A DNA stretch of 64,000 nucleotides from positions 62,001 through 126,000 of the forward strand of contig CANLOY010000001.1 of the NCBI GenBank assembly GCA_947493005.1, written 5' to 3'. The stretch comes from an uncultured Roseivirga sp. (GTDB lineage Bacteria; Bacteroidota; Bacteroidia; Cytophagales; Cyclobacteriaceae). How positions within the stretch are numbered: position 1 is the first letter of the stretch; each line of letters opens with the position of its first letter. The notes under the pieces are model-generated. The model was not told where the DNA came from. It saw only the letters and a list, made by a program, of their open reading frames with translations, and did no database searches. Positions 1 to 7,779 of this stretch are shown in pieces. The position numbers and the translations under genes were made by a program.

Positions 1-171
1 CAAAGTAGAATTTACACCTCCACCTGTTCCATAATAGTAGCCGCCAGCGTCAACACCAGCCAGTATATCATTATTGTATGTAGCTGTAAGGTAGTTCTGA
101 GTCTGAACATTTTGCCCAAATGCGAGCGTACTTATACAAATACAGACTAGAGAAAGGAGTACTTTTTTCAT
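1..171 (-). CDS. N-terminal part of a secreted protein (gene runs off the left edge)
   Basis: This is an open frame of 57 codons from an ATG at 171 to the window edge. The protein begins MKKVLLSLVCICISTLAFGQ, a typical Sec signal peptide with cleavage expected after AFG or FGQ. The following residues are rich in Gly, Thr, Asn and Tyr, including a GGYYYGTGGG stretch, as in secreted or adhesin-like Bacteroidota proteins. The rest of the gene is outside the window, so no function can be given. A promoter -7 box lies about 28 bases upstream on the same strand. I am confident it is a gene and have no view on its role. Confidence 0.75.
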   Translation of the reverse strand, partial: MKKVLLSLVCICISTLAFGQNVQTQNYLTATYNNDILAGVDAGGYYYGTGGGVNSTL

Positions 172-198
172 GGAGCTAGAGTTTAAAAATTAGAAGAT

Positions 199-206
199 CA
201 AATTTA
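199..206 (-). promoter_or_regulatory. Probable promoter -7 box for the leftmost gene
   Basis: On the minus strand the bases read TAAATTTG, a full match to the Bacteroidota -7 consensus TAnnTTTG. The start codon of the secreted protein follows 27 bases downstream. Candidate -33 TTG/TTTG triplets lie upstream but at slightly off spacings (about 16 or 21 bases). Confidence 0.5.
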
Positions 207-329
207 AGTATTAATTTTCCATCAAAACAATTAAATTTAAATAAATCATCAAAAATCACAATCTGAGTTTTTAAGGAGTGCCAGAATAATTTACCGCTCA
301 TGTATTCAGGTAAACTTTAACAAGAAACA

Positions 330-350
330 ATTTGCAACATAGTTGCAAAT
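330..350 (+). promoter_or_regulatory. Perfect palindrome, likely repressor operator (Fur/Zur-like)
   Basis: Two 9-base arms, ATTTGCAAC and GTTGCAAAT, flank the spacer ATA. The palindrome overlaps the likely -33 element of the promoter for the lipoprotein at 384, which is where a repressor would act. The TTGCAA...TTGCAA half-sites resemble operators of Fur-family metal regulators. That assignment is inference. Confidence 0.55.
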
Positions 351-362
351 AATATATCCTTG
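331..362 (+). promoter_or_regulatory. Probable promoter of the lipoprotein gene at 384
   Basis: A TTTG at 331-334 is followed after 20 bases by TATCCTTG (355-362), one mismatch from TAnnTTTG. Transcription would start near 369, giving a leader of about 15 bases. The -33 element lies inside the palindrome at 330-350. Confidence 0.45.
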
Positions 363-383
363 CAGTATCAAACTATTGTAGAA

Positions 384-962
384 ATGAAAATTAACCAGTT
401 CCAAAAAGTAAAGTTGTTGTCTCTGAGTCTATTAATGGGCTTAATGATTGTTTCATGTAAAAGTGACGATCCTGAACCAGTCAACCCTGAAGAGTTAATC
501 ACTACTATAAACGTTACATTCACTAATACCAACGATGCCAACGATGTAGTTAGCGGTACATTCAAGGATTTAGATGGTGATGGAGGTAATGCCCCTACAA
601 TCACTCACCCAACTTTAAGAGCTAATGCTATTTATACAGTGAGCATTCAGTTCTTAAACGAACAGGAAAATCCTGCTGAAAATGTAACTACCGAAATCCA
701 AGGTGAGGACGAGGAGCACCAAATATTCTATGTTTCAAGTGGAGGTCTAAATCTAACTTATGCTTACACTGATCAAGATGGTGATGGAAACCCTCTTGGG
801 CTTGCAGGCACTGCTGCTACAGGAGCTGCCAGCACAGGCAATTTAGTAGTTAGTCTTGTACATGAGCCAGTAAAAACAGCAACAGGTGTGGCTGAAGGAA
901 ATCCCACAAATGCCGGTGGCGAAACAGAAGCTGAAGTAACATTTAATGTTACCATCCAATAA
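384..962 (+). CDS. Acidic lipoprotein of unknown function, possibly metal-related
   Basis: The 192-residue product starts at the ATG at 384; an upstream TTG at 360 would overlap the promoter. The signal peptide ends in the lipobox VSC (about residues 24-26), followed by KSDDPEP, so the mature protein is a lipoprotein probably on the cell surface or outer membrane. The body is a small beta-rich domain with the acidic stretch EDEEHQ and repeated Asp/Gly loops (DLDGDGG, DQDGDGN) that could bind cations. It resembles lipoproteins I remember beside TonB-dependent receptors in Bacteroidota, but no receptor is adjacent here. It is a single-gene unit between its own promoter and terminator. The palindromic operator suggests metal-dependent repression, which is inference. 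Confidence 0.75.
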   Translation: MKINQFQKVKLLSLSLLMGLMIVSCKSDDPEPVNPEELITTINVTFTNTNDANDVVSGTFKDLDGDGGNAPTITHPTLRANAIYTVSIQFLNEQENPAENVTTEIQGEDEEHQIFYVSSGGLNLTYAYTDQDGDGNPLGLAGTAATGAASTGNLVVSLVHEPVKTATGVAEGNPTNAGGETEAEVTFNVTIQ

Positions 963-990
963 GAATTTTTCAATTAGTTACTAGCAAATC

Positions 991-1022
991 AGGGGCTTCG
1001 AATTATCGGAGCCTCTTTTTTT
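991..1022 (+). terminator. Rho-independent terminator after the lipoprotein gene
   Basis: A 10-base stem (AGGGGCTTCG with CGGAGCCTCT, two G-U pairs) has the loop AATTAT and is followed by a run of T. Confidence 0.8.
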
Positions 1023-1078
1023 GTTCTTTATACCAAAGAGAACCCATTCCAATTTAACACGTATGTTAGCTTTTAATT

Positions 1079-1705
1079 ATGCTAACACTCAAATCGTTCA
1101 GAAAAGCTTTTGGTAACCAACTTATCTTAGATGTTCCCGAACTAAATTTCGAAGAAGGCACTCACTGGGTTAAAGGGAAAAACGGCTCTGGAAAAACTAC
1201 ACTTTTCAATTGTCTTGCTGGACTTTCTCCGTTCGAGGGGCAAATCAATCTAGGACAGGTTTCTCTCAGGAAAGACCCAAATGCATATAAACTCAAGCTT
1301 AACTATAGCCAATCTGAGCCTATCTTCCCGGAGTTCCTGACCGGAAACGAACTTATCAAGTACTTCTCTAAACTTAAACAAGCAGCACCAAACCAAGTGA
1401 ATGACCTTGTAGAAGCCTTAGAAGTGCAAGGTTATGCAAATCAGCCATGTGGAACTTACTCTAGTGGCATGATAAAAAAACTCTCTATAGTTCTGGCCTT
1501 TTTAGGGCAACCTGACTGGATCATTCTGGATGAGCCTTTGATCACGCTGGACAAAGAGGCACAAGCTTTGGTCACTCAAATGATCACTGAACATAGTAAA
1601 GCAGGAACCTCATTCATCTTTGCTACTCATCAGGATTTTGAAAACACCCATATAATAGCCGACTATATCTATGAAGTCAAAGATCAAACCATACTAAAGC
1701 TTTAA
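1079..1705 (+). CDS. ABC transporter ATP-binding protein
   Basis: The 208-residue protein is a stand-alone ABC ATPase. Walker A GKNGSGKT is at residues 33-40, a signature motif YSSGM at 127-131 (a variant of LSGGQ), Walker B WIILDEP at 147-153 and the switch His at 184. It would power the membrane protein encoded directly downstream, whose start codon overlaps this stop by one base (TAATG). The substrate is unknown. The size and the SSG signature match the short ATPases that work with two-gene multidrug, bacteriocin or gliding-type exporters. No promoter box is obvious in the 56 bases after the preceding terminator. Confidence 0.9.
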   Translation: MLTLKSFRKAFGNQLILDVPELNFEEGTHWVKGKNGSGKTTLFNCLAGLSPFEGQINLGQVSLRKDPNAYKLKLNYSQSEPIFPEFLTGNELIKYFSKLKQAAPNQVNDLVEALEVQGYANQPCGTYSSGMIKKLSIVLAFLGQPDWIILDEPLITLDKEAQALVTQMITEHSKAGTSFIFATHQDFENTHIIADYIYEVKDQTILKL

Positions 1706-2790
1706 TGAAAGAGGTTAGTAAAGTTCTGGTTCGAACGCTGGTCAAAGAGTTCTACAAAGAAAATGCGGGTTTCTTTCTGGTTGTGTTAGGCTTTGGGTTT
1801 GGTTTCCTAAAGACTCCACAACATATGGACATTGCCTCAGCATTGGCTTTTAAACCATTGTATTATCTAGTACCTCTAGCATTGTGGATACTCTATACGC
1901 AAAAGACCCTGAGCTTTTGTAGCCGTGCAAAACGACTTCCTTCTAACTGGTTTCTCACAGAGTTGGTCATACTTAAAGCAACTCACAGAAAATCATTAGT
2001 AATCTATTTACAGGTACTGCTTTTGGTTCCCGTTCTTGGCTACAGCATATTTTTAGCTTACATAGCCATAACATATCACCAATGGACTTCAGCAGGTATG
2101 GTTATTATAGCCAATGGTATTATCATTTTAACCTCTGCTCATTTATTACATCAAAAGCTCATTAATCCTTCAGATACAGTTTTATCAGGCAAGTTCAAGA
2201 ACTGGACGCACTTTCTTCCCAGAAAATACTCAACACTTTTTATTCACCATGCCTTCCATAGACAGGGGCTTAGCTTAATCTTTACCAAGGTTTTTTCATT
2301 GAGTGTGATTATTGGCTCAACAACAATATTTGAAGTTGAGGGAACAGACACCAGGTATCTTGCTTTAGGCATATTGATTAGTGCAGGAGTAAATGCTGCA
2401 TTTACTTTCAAGCACCAACTGTTTGACCGCCAGTTTCTCCCATTGTTCAGAAATTTGCCTATAAGCCAGACTAACTTATTCCTTAAGGACTTTATAACCT
2501 ATTTGTTATTCACACTTCCCGAAATACTAGTGTTTACGGGAAACAACCTGATAAATGTTTCTGTGATTGCTTTACTGAGTTCTATACTGCTCTTACCCGT
2601 ACTACTTCTATTTTATAAAAGCATAACGGTAACAAAGATCAACGACATAGAGCAGTTCTCTAAGTACGTTTTCTTCATCACCGTTTTTCTGTTTTTCGTT
2701 ATCCTGGGCTATGTTAACCTTTATATTATAGCGCTTATTACATTACTAGCAAGCTTGATCCTTTACTTAAAACCAAGCAAAATTGAGTGA
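1705..2790 (+). CDS. Polytopic membrane protein, partner of the ABC ATPase
   Basis: This 361-residue protein has about eight to ten hydrophobic segments, for example near residues 20-35, 50-66, 100-125, 130-145, 195-215, 270-300 and 315-355. There are no soluble domains beyond short loops. It overlaps the upstream ATPase gene by one base, so the two are translationally coupled and probably form one exporter. I do not recognise a specific permease family, and the cargo cannot be told from sequence. It converges with the minus-strand operon ending at 2802, with only 11 bases between the stops and no visible terminator. Confidence 0.8.
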   Translation: MKEVSKVLVRTLVKEFYKENAGFFLVVLGFGFGFLKTPQHMDIASALAFKPLYYLVPLALWILYTQKTLSFCSRAKRLPSNWFLTELVILKATHRKSLVIYLQVLLLVPVLGYSIFLAYIAITYHQWTSAGMVIIANGIIILTSAHLLHQKLINPSDTVLSGKFKNWTHFLPRKYSTLFIHHAFHRQGLSLIFTKVFSLSVIIGSTTIFEVEGTDTRYLALGILISAGVNAAFTFKHQLFDRQFLPLFRNLPISQTNLFLKDFITYLLFTLPEILVFTGNNLINVSVIALLSSILLLPVLLLFYKSITVTKINDIEQFSKYVFFITVFLFFVILGYVNLYIIALITLLASLILYLKPSKIE

Positions 2791-2801
2791 CATTACATTT
2801 G

Positions 2802-3203
2802 CTAGATCGAACGCATTCGATTATTTCTCTTATTATGCTCCACTTCGGCAACCCCTAGTTCTTCCATTAGAGGAGGTAGGTACATACCAAATCTCCCTCG
2901 CAATCCTTTTTTCAAACCATACCATCCACCAATAGGATTGTCGCTTGATCTTGCCCAAGCTTCAATAGTATCCGGTTTAGCCTCTTTCTGTTCATCAGCA
3001 CTACCCAATAACATCCAATCTCCATGTGCCTGTAGCATAGTATACAAATCCTGAATACATCTAGCATCGTAGTGAAGCACCGTTTTACCAACAGTACACA
3101 CCAGAATTTCTTTCCCATCCTTTTCATCAAAATGCATAGTGTATTCTGAGCTTAATGGTGGCGTTTTTAATACCCAGGGATTCTCTTTTGTTCTCTTTTC
3201 CAT
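2802..3203 (-). CDS. Conserved hypothetical protein (DUF6855-like)
   Basis: A 133-residue soluble protein without signal peptide or membrane segment. It contains the sequences GSADEQKEAKPDT, SSDNPIGGWYGLKKGLRGRF and PPLMEELGVAEVEHN, which I recall from a Bacteroidota family of unknown function (DUF6855; named from memory). It is the last gene of a three-gene unit: ECF sigma factor, SRPBCC protein, this protein, with a 9-base gap upstream. The conserved Trp/Gly/Arg block suggests ligand or nucleic-acid binding, but there is no direct evidence. Confidence 0.75.
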   Translation of the reverse strand: MEKRTKENPWVLKTPPLSSEYTMHFDEKDGKEILVCTVGKTVLHYDARCIQDLYTMLQAHGDWMLLGSADEQKEAKPDTIEAWARSSDNPIGGWYGLKKGLRGRFGMYLPPLMEELGVAEVEHNKRNNRMRSI

Positions 3204-3212
3204 GTTGTCTAT

Positions 3213-3704
3213 CTATTTCTGTTTTTGAATAATTTCTGCCTCTGTCTTCAAATCTTCAGCAAACTTTTCGAACGATTCATCAAAAGATGGTATTGAACTG
3301 GCAGCCATAGGAAACATTAAACCGCCAATTTTCTCACTCATACTAAAAATTGTTGCACTACCTTGATGCTCAAGAGTATATGTCCGTAAGCCACTGAAAA
3401 AAGGAGCCGCCCCACTCGACCATTTCATTTCTTTATCAGAAAGCATTGATAGTACTTTTAGTTTAAAGGTTCTTTTAGGGTCTAATGTGGTCTTCAATTT
3501 TATTCGCTGTCCTTTTTCTATATCACCTTCAAACGAGGTGATAGTGCTATTCCAGCGCGTATAGTCAGAACCATTAGTCAATAAAGCCCAAACTATCGCT
3601 GCATCGGCCTCAATTTTTGTAGAGATGGAAGTTTTACGAGTGAATGTTGTTTTTACTGTGGTAGACTTACTTCTGGATTTACCAGGTGCTTTTCTAATTG
3701 TCAT
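3213..3704 (-). CDS. SRPBCC (START-like) domain protein
   Basis: The 163-residue product has a basic N-terminus of about 25 residues and then a START/Bet v1-like SRPBCC domain. This is recognised by the pattern I-x-A-x-x-x-x-V-W-x-x-L-x-x-x-x-x-Y-x-x-W (SYM-like helix start) and the later GLRTYTLEHQG and FSMSEKIGGLM strands. Members bind hydrophobic ligands or act as cyclases; AHSA1-type proteins are the nearest relatives. It lies 74 bases downstream of the ECF sigma gene and 9 bases before the next gene, so it is probably in the sigma operon. Its ligand is unknown. Confidence 0.8.
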   Translation of the reverse strand: MTIRKAPGKSRSKSTTVKTTFTRKTSISTKIEADAAIVWALLTNGSDYTRWNSTITSFEGDIEKGQRIKLKTTLDPKRTFKLKVLSMLSDKEMKWSSGAAPFFSGLRTYTLEHQGSATIFSMSEKIGGLMFPMAASSIPSFDESFEKFAEDLKTEAEIIQKQK

Positions 3705-3778
3705 AATTGTACGTTAAGCGTGTTTTTAGATCAGTTTCACTTTTGACGCGCAAGGCAATTAAAACGATAGGGTTTACT

Positions 3779-4579
3779 TCACTTTTTTTTCAGGTATTCA
3801 TTCATCACCCGATGATTATGTTTGAGATGATGCAATTGCAGCTCGGCTGCTTCTGACTCAAAAGGGTCTAATGATCTCATAATTTCTGTCCTGAGTTCGA
3901 ACAATTCTTCCTTGCTTTTCTTCTCAGCATCTCTTACCATTTGAATCTTTGCCAACTCTTCACTGGCATTCTGTTTTGGATTGAAAATACCATTTAGCTC
4001 AGTGCACTGATGACATACTCCTCCCTTGTTAATTAATGCACATCTATGGTCAAAGATTTCAATCATTTTTGATCTGGCACTATGCAGATAGTATTTCACC
4101 ATTGCCTCGGTATTATCAATAATTTCTGCAATCTCTCTGGCTTTGAATTGATACACCTCCTTTAACAAAAGCACCAAGTGCTGTTCCAGTGGGAGGGATT
4201 TTGTAACACAAGTAAGGCAAAAAGATATATGTTCTTTGATCTCGAAATTACCTTGTTCAGAAGTAGACCGTATCTGCATCATTTCTCCAAAAAACTGGCG
4301 ATTGTTCATAGCAGCTTCTTTGCAGATATCTGTGACATTTTCGGGCCATCTTTTCTTAGACCTTAAAAGATCTTTGGCAAGATTGGAGCCAATTGAAAAG
4401 AGCCAGGTTTTAAGTGTAGAATTACCCCTAAACGAATCTATATTAGTACTTGCTTTCAAATACGTCTCTTGAACAATATCTTCTGCATCTTCTACATTAG
4501 TCGTTAACCTTAGTAAATAAGACTTTAGTTGCCCCTTACAGTTTTCAAATTCCTGATTAAGCTCTGTTTTTGTTGCCAT
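3779..4579 (-). CDS. ECF-type sigma-70 factor with a cysteine-rich C-terminal extension
   Basis: Of 266 residues, about 15-75 form sigma region 2 (DAEDIVQETYLKA, then SFRGNSTLKTWLFSIGSNLAKD) and about 120-175 form region 4. The last 90 residues are an extension not found in minimal ECF factors. Cysteines occur as CLTC (121-124) and as C180, C189 and C192 (motif GGVCHQC), with His nearby, which could form a zinc or redox-sensing site. The rest of the extension is helical and charged. The start codon AUG is buried in a perfect 14-bp inverted repeat (4575-4610). The two downstream genes are probable targets or partners. No anti-sigma factor is adjacent, so control may lie in the extension itself; this is inference. 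Confidence 0.88.
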   Translation of the reverse strand: MATKTELNQEFENCKGQLKSYLLRLTTNVEDAEDIVQETYLKASTNIDSFRGNSTLKTWLFSIGSNLAKDLLRSKKRWPENVTDICKEAAMNNRQFFGEMMQIRSTSEQGNFEIKEHISFCLTCVTKSLPLEQHLVLLLKEVYQFKAREIAEIIDNTEAMVKYYLHSARSKMIEIFDHRCALINKGGVCHQCTELNGIFNPKQNASEELAKIQMVRDAEKKSKEELFELRTEIMRSLDPFESEAAELQLHHLKHNHRVMNEYLKKK

Positions 4580-4610
4580 GTCTATGTTCTTCTCAAAACA
4601 TAGACATGGC
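4575..4610 (-). promoter_or_regulatory. Perfect 14-bp inverted repeat over the ECF sigma start codon
   Basis: GCCATGTCTATGTT (4575-4588) and its exact reverse complement (4597-4610) are separated by 8 bases. In the minus-strand RNA the 3' arm contains the AUG of the sigma gene. The 5' arm contains its own AUG, opening a 4-codon upstream frame (Met-Ser-Met-Phe-stop). It could be a translation-blocking hairpin or, at the DNA level, an autoregulatory operator. Confidence 0.7.
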
Positions 4611-4648
4611 TTCTCATCATAAGGTTGTAAGTGAGCTATGAGAAATAC

Positions 4649-7303
4649 TTATTCATAACGTAAGGTTTTCACAGGATTACTCACAGCAGCCTTTAAAGAT
4701 TGCCCGCCTACTGCCAAAGCTGCAATGACAATTGAGAGTATACCCGAAATAACGAATACCAGTGGGGTAATTTCAATGCGGTATTCAAACTCCTGAAGCC
4801 AGGCCTGACCAAAGTAGATTCCTAAGGGGATTGATATCAGGAAAGAAAGTACCACCATTTTAAAAAACCCTCTGCTAACAAGCACCAGAATGGCTCCAAC
4901 TGATGCTCCAAGTACTTTTCTAACACCAATTTCTTTAGTTCTTTCCTCAATAGTGAAAGATGCAAGTCCAAACAGACCTAAACAAGCTACAAACACTACC
5001 AGAAATGTAAAGTACTTGATTGTCTGACCCAGCCGCTCTTCCTTAAGATATTGTTCAGCAATCACCTCATCCAGAAATTCATATTCAAAAGGCCATTCCG
5101 GACTTATCTCATCCCACACTTTTTGTACTTCTGAAATAGCATTTCTTAGTTCATTGTTGTTTCCAGCATTGAGTTTGATAGAAACGTCTCCCCAAAGAGA
5201 AAACTTAAAAACACTGGGGCGAATGGGTTCATAAAGAGATTCTAAATGTGCATCGGCCAGAACACCAATAACCGTACAATCAAAGCGCGTTTTGTTGTCA
5301 CTACCTCCTACATAGCTCATCTTTTTGTTAATTGCTTCCTCGTTGGTCCAACCAAATGCTTTTACAGCTTTCTCGTTGAGTAAAATTCCATTCCTACTTT
5401 TCCGCCACCACTTTTTAGAAAAGTAATTACCCTCTACCAGTTTTAAATCAAACATCTTCATGAAGTCAAAACCAACATGTTTGATTCCAATTCGTTTAGC
5501 TTCTTCCAACTCTTGCCCTTCCACAGTAAAGCTCTGAGTCCAATCTCTGGTACCAGCTACATACCCCAGATTAGTTCCTACTACATAAGGGGTGCTTTTT
5601 AAACGATCGCTGAATACTTCAAAGCTTTCGTCCAGTTTGCCTCCATGCTTCAAAACAATAACATGATCTTTGTTAAAGCCTAAATCTTTCCCTTTGATAA
5701 ATTCCAATTGACTTTGGACGATAATTATGGTGACCAACAAAAGGTTGGAAATCACAAACTGAGAGGTTACCAATACTTTACGCATTTGAATATTTCCTCT
5801 TCCCTGAGTAGCACTCTTTCCTTTCAATGCCCTAATGGGATGAAATCTTGACAGATAGTAAGCTGGGTATACCCCAGCAAAAACACCAATAGTAAGTGCT
5901 CCAGCAAAATAGATGAGAATAATTTCGGGATGCTCCTGATAAGGTATAGACAAAGATTTATCCATAAACTGATTAAAAACCGGAAGCATAACTTCAATCA
6001 GGAGAGTGGCTAAAGCTACTGCACAGAAAACAATTAATACCGACTCTACAATGAACTGGCGAATTAGCTGATCCCTTTGTGCACCCATTACTTTTCTCAA
6101 GCCTACTTCTTTAGCTCTTTTTGCTGACCTGGCTGTGTTTAGATTAATAAAATTGATGCATGCAATGACTAGAATCAGAACCGCGATAACTGCAAAACCA
6201 TAAACCTGTCTGATATTGCCATTGGCCATAAACTCTCCAGATTTATTAGAGTGTAAATAAATTTCGCTCAAAGGAGTTGCCGAATAATCGTATTCCAACA
6301 AATCTGATCTGCCAAAAAAGTCTTTGCCATTTTCAATGAGCTTTTCACTAAAAGCTCCAATTGCTTCCGGACTTTTCAGCAATACATACTGCCATGCTCC
6401 TGACCACCTCCAGTCTTTTTCAAAATCATACCCGTTGTTCCCATCACCGCGTATCCATCGCTGCCTTTGTAACTCAACTGGCACAAGAATATCAAATGAT
6501 ATATGAGAGGTTTCAGGGACATCTTTCAGAATCCCAGTCACTTTCAATTGGTCATCATTTTTGTATTTAATGACTTTTCCCATTGGATCTTCTTCACCAA
6601 AATACTTTTTGGCTACAGCTCTGGTCATCACTATACTATTAATATCAGCGAGTGCGTTCTCAGTATTTCCTTCCTCTAGCTCAAAGTCAAACACTTTAAA
6701 TACTTCAGGGTCAGCAAAAAGGACATTGTCTTCAGTAAAGTGACTTTCTTTATAGCGTAGTGTAGTCGCATCAAGTCGGTTTTGGTAAAACCTCACCACA
6801 TGTTCTACTTCAGGATAATCATTCAAAAACATGGGCTTTAATGGAAAAGGAGTTTTCACTACTTCCTGACTATTTCCATTTGCTTCATATTGATATTCAA
6901 CCCTAAAAATCCGATCCCACTTTCCATTGAACTTATCATATGAGGTTTCATTTTTCACATAAGCTGCCATCACAATAAAAACAGCTATGCCAATAGCCAA
7001 ACCAACAATATTAATGGCAGCGTAGAACTTACTTCGAACAAGATTTCGAAATCCCACTTTGAAATAGTTCTTAAACATATCCATGTTAGTCAATTGGCTT
7101 TTTTTACTCCTTTTCCTAAAGGCAAAAGGCTGAAAGAAAGAAATTACCTGAAGCAAGAATCTGGTGCTTGCATATATTTTTCCACCTGCTTGAAGTCTTC
7201 TTTGATATATTTCTATCAAATCTCCCTCAATACCATCAACCAGGTCTTTTCTACAAAACCATCGGAAGAATTTGCTTATCCATTTTGGAGGTTGATTGGT
7301 CAA
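4649..7303 (-). CDS. FtsX/MacB-type ABC permease with PadR-associated N-terminal domain
   Basis: The 884-residue protein begins with about 80 residues of a soluble permease-prefix domain (FFRWFC, then a Glu/Asp-rich GIEGDLIEIY segment) seen in permeases paired with PadR regulators. Two copies of the MacB periplasmic core plus FtsX transmembrane unit follow: a first TM near residue 105, three TMs around 370-490, a TM near 510-530, and three TMs around 760-880. Each FtsX half ends in the motif KEVGLRKVMGA or KEIGVRKVLGA. I chose a TTG start at 7303 because it overlaps the PadR stop as TTGA, has AGGAGG just upstream, and aligns with the ATG of the paralogue at 59614. No ATPase gene is adjacent. 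Such proteins usually export lipoproteins, peptides or antibiotics; the cargo here is unknown. Confidence 0.85.
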   Translation of the reverse strand: MTNQPPKWISKFFRWFCRKDLVDGIEGDLIEIYQRRLQAGGKIYASTRFLLQVISFFQPFAFRKRSKKSQLTNMDMFKNYFKVGFRNLVRSKFYAAINIVGLAIGIAVFIVMAAYVKNETSYDKFNGKWDRIFRVEYQYEANGNSQEVVKTPFPLKPMFLNDYPEVEHVVRFYQNRLDATTLRYKESHFTEDNVLFADPEVFKVFDFELEEGNTENALADINSIVMTRAVAKKYFGEEDPMGKVIKYKNDDQLKVTGILKDVPETSHISFDILVPVELQRQRWIRGDGNNGYDFEKDWRWSGAWQYVLLKSPEAIGAFSEKLIENGKDFFGRSDLLEYDYSATPLSEIYLHSNKSGEFMANGNIRQVYGFAVIAVLILVIACINFINLNTARSAKRAKEVGLRKVMGAQRDQLIRQFIVESVLIVFCAVALATLLIEVMLPVFNQFMDKSLSIPYQEHPEIILIYFAGALTIGVFAGVYPAYYLSRFHPIRALKGKSATQGRGNIQMRKVLVTSQFVISNLLLVTIIIVQSQLEFIKGKDLGFNKDHVIVLKHGGKLDESFEVFSDRLKSTPYVVGTNLGYVAGTRDWTQSFTVEGQELEEAKRIGIKHVGFDFMKMFDLKLVEGNYFSKKWWRKSRNGILLNEKAVKAFGWTNEEAINKKMSYVGGSDNKTRFDCTVIGVLADAHLESLYEPIRPSVFKFSLWGDVSIKLNAGNNNELRNAISEVQKVWDEISPEWPFEYEFLDEVIAEQYLKEERLGQTIKYFTFLVVFVACLGLFGLASFTIEERTKEIGVRKVLGASVGAILVLVSRGFFKMVVLSFLISIPLGIYFGQAWLQEFEYRIEITPLVFVISGILSIVIAALAVGGQSLKAAVSNPVKTLRYE

Positions 7304-7638
7304 TTGCTGCCTCCTTCCCAAACTACTTTAGGAACTTGTTCCCACATGGAATTCCTTAAATCCCTAGATCGATTCAGCACTTTTTTACCTGCGGCAGTTA
7401 ATTCATAAAGCCTTTTTTGTCTTCCTCCTCTTTCTGCTGTAGCACCACCCATTTGGGAGTTCAGATAACCTTTATCTTCCAGCCTCACTAGTACTTTGTG
7501 TACTGAACTGATCATTACGCTTCTTTTTGATTGAGCCTCAAGCTGATCTTTAATTGCCAGGCCATACGCGTCATCGTGCAGTATACCAACGGTTAATAAA
7601 ACCAGTTCTTCAAATTCACCGAGAGATGTACCTTTCAT
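7300..7638 (-). CDS. PadR-family transcriptional regulator
   Basis: A 112-residue winged-helix protein matching PadR: the start is LGEFEELVLLTVG, the recognition region is SVHKVLVRLEDKGYL, and the wing is GGRQKRLYELTAAGKKVL. It probably represses or senses for the permease that follows with a 4-base TTGA overlap. The same gene pair with similar N-termini occurs at 59274-62220. The sequence upstream contains a 14-base motif present twice (7647-7660 and 7714-7727), a likely binding site. Confidence 0.9.
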   Translation of the reverse strand: MKGTSLGEFEELVLLTVGILHDDAYGLAIKDQLEAQSKRSVMISSVHKVLVRLEDKGYLNSQMGGATAERGGRQKRLYELTAAGKKVLNRSRDLRNSMWEQVPKVVWEGGSN

Positions 7639-7646
7639 ATTATTAG

Positions 7647-7660
7647 TTTCACCTTTGTCT
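7647..7660 (-). promoter_or_regulatory. Operator-like motif, copy 1
   Basis: Minus-strand sequence AGACAAAGGTGAAA, 8 bases before the padR start codon. An identical copy lies 67 bases further upstream, and a variant (ACAAAAGTGAAACT) lies upstream of the second padR gene at 59218. The sharing between two padR promoters suggests a PadR operator. Confidence 0.45.
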
Positions 7661-7713
7661 TTTTACAGAAACTCTGGAAATAAAAAAAGGTTGCACAGCT
7701 CCAGATAAATTTC

Positions 7714-7727
7714 TTTCACCTTTGTCT
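7714..7727 (-). promoter_or_regulatory. Operator-like motif, copy 2
   Basis: Exact second copy of AGACAAAGGTGAAA within the divergent intergenic region. From this position it could act on both padR (minus) and the 5'-nucleotidase-like gene (plus). Confidence 0.4.
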
Positions 7728-7779
7728 ATTTTGTGCTTTTATTACATTGGTATAACTTGAAGAGCACAAACGCACAGAT

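Noticed and set aside
1705-2790. Possible frameshift or broken permease after the ABC ATPase
   Set aside because: The reading frame is continuous over 361 codons with regular membrane segments; nothing indicates a break.
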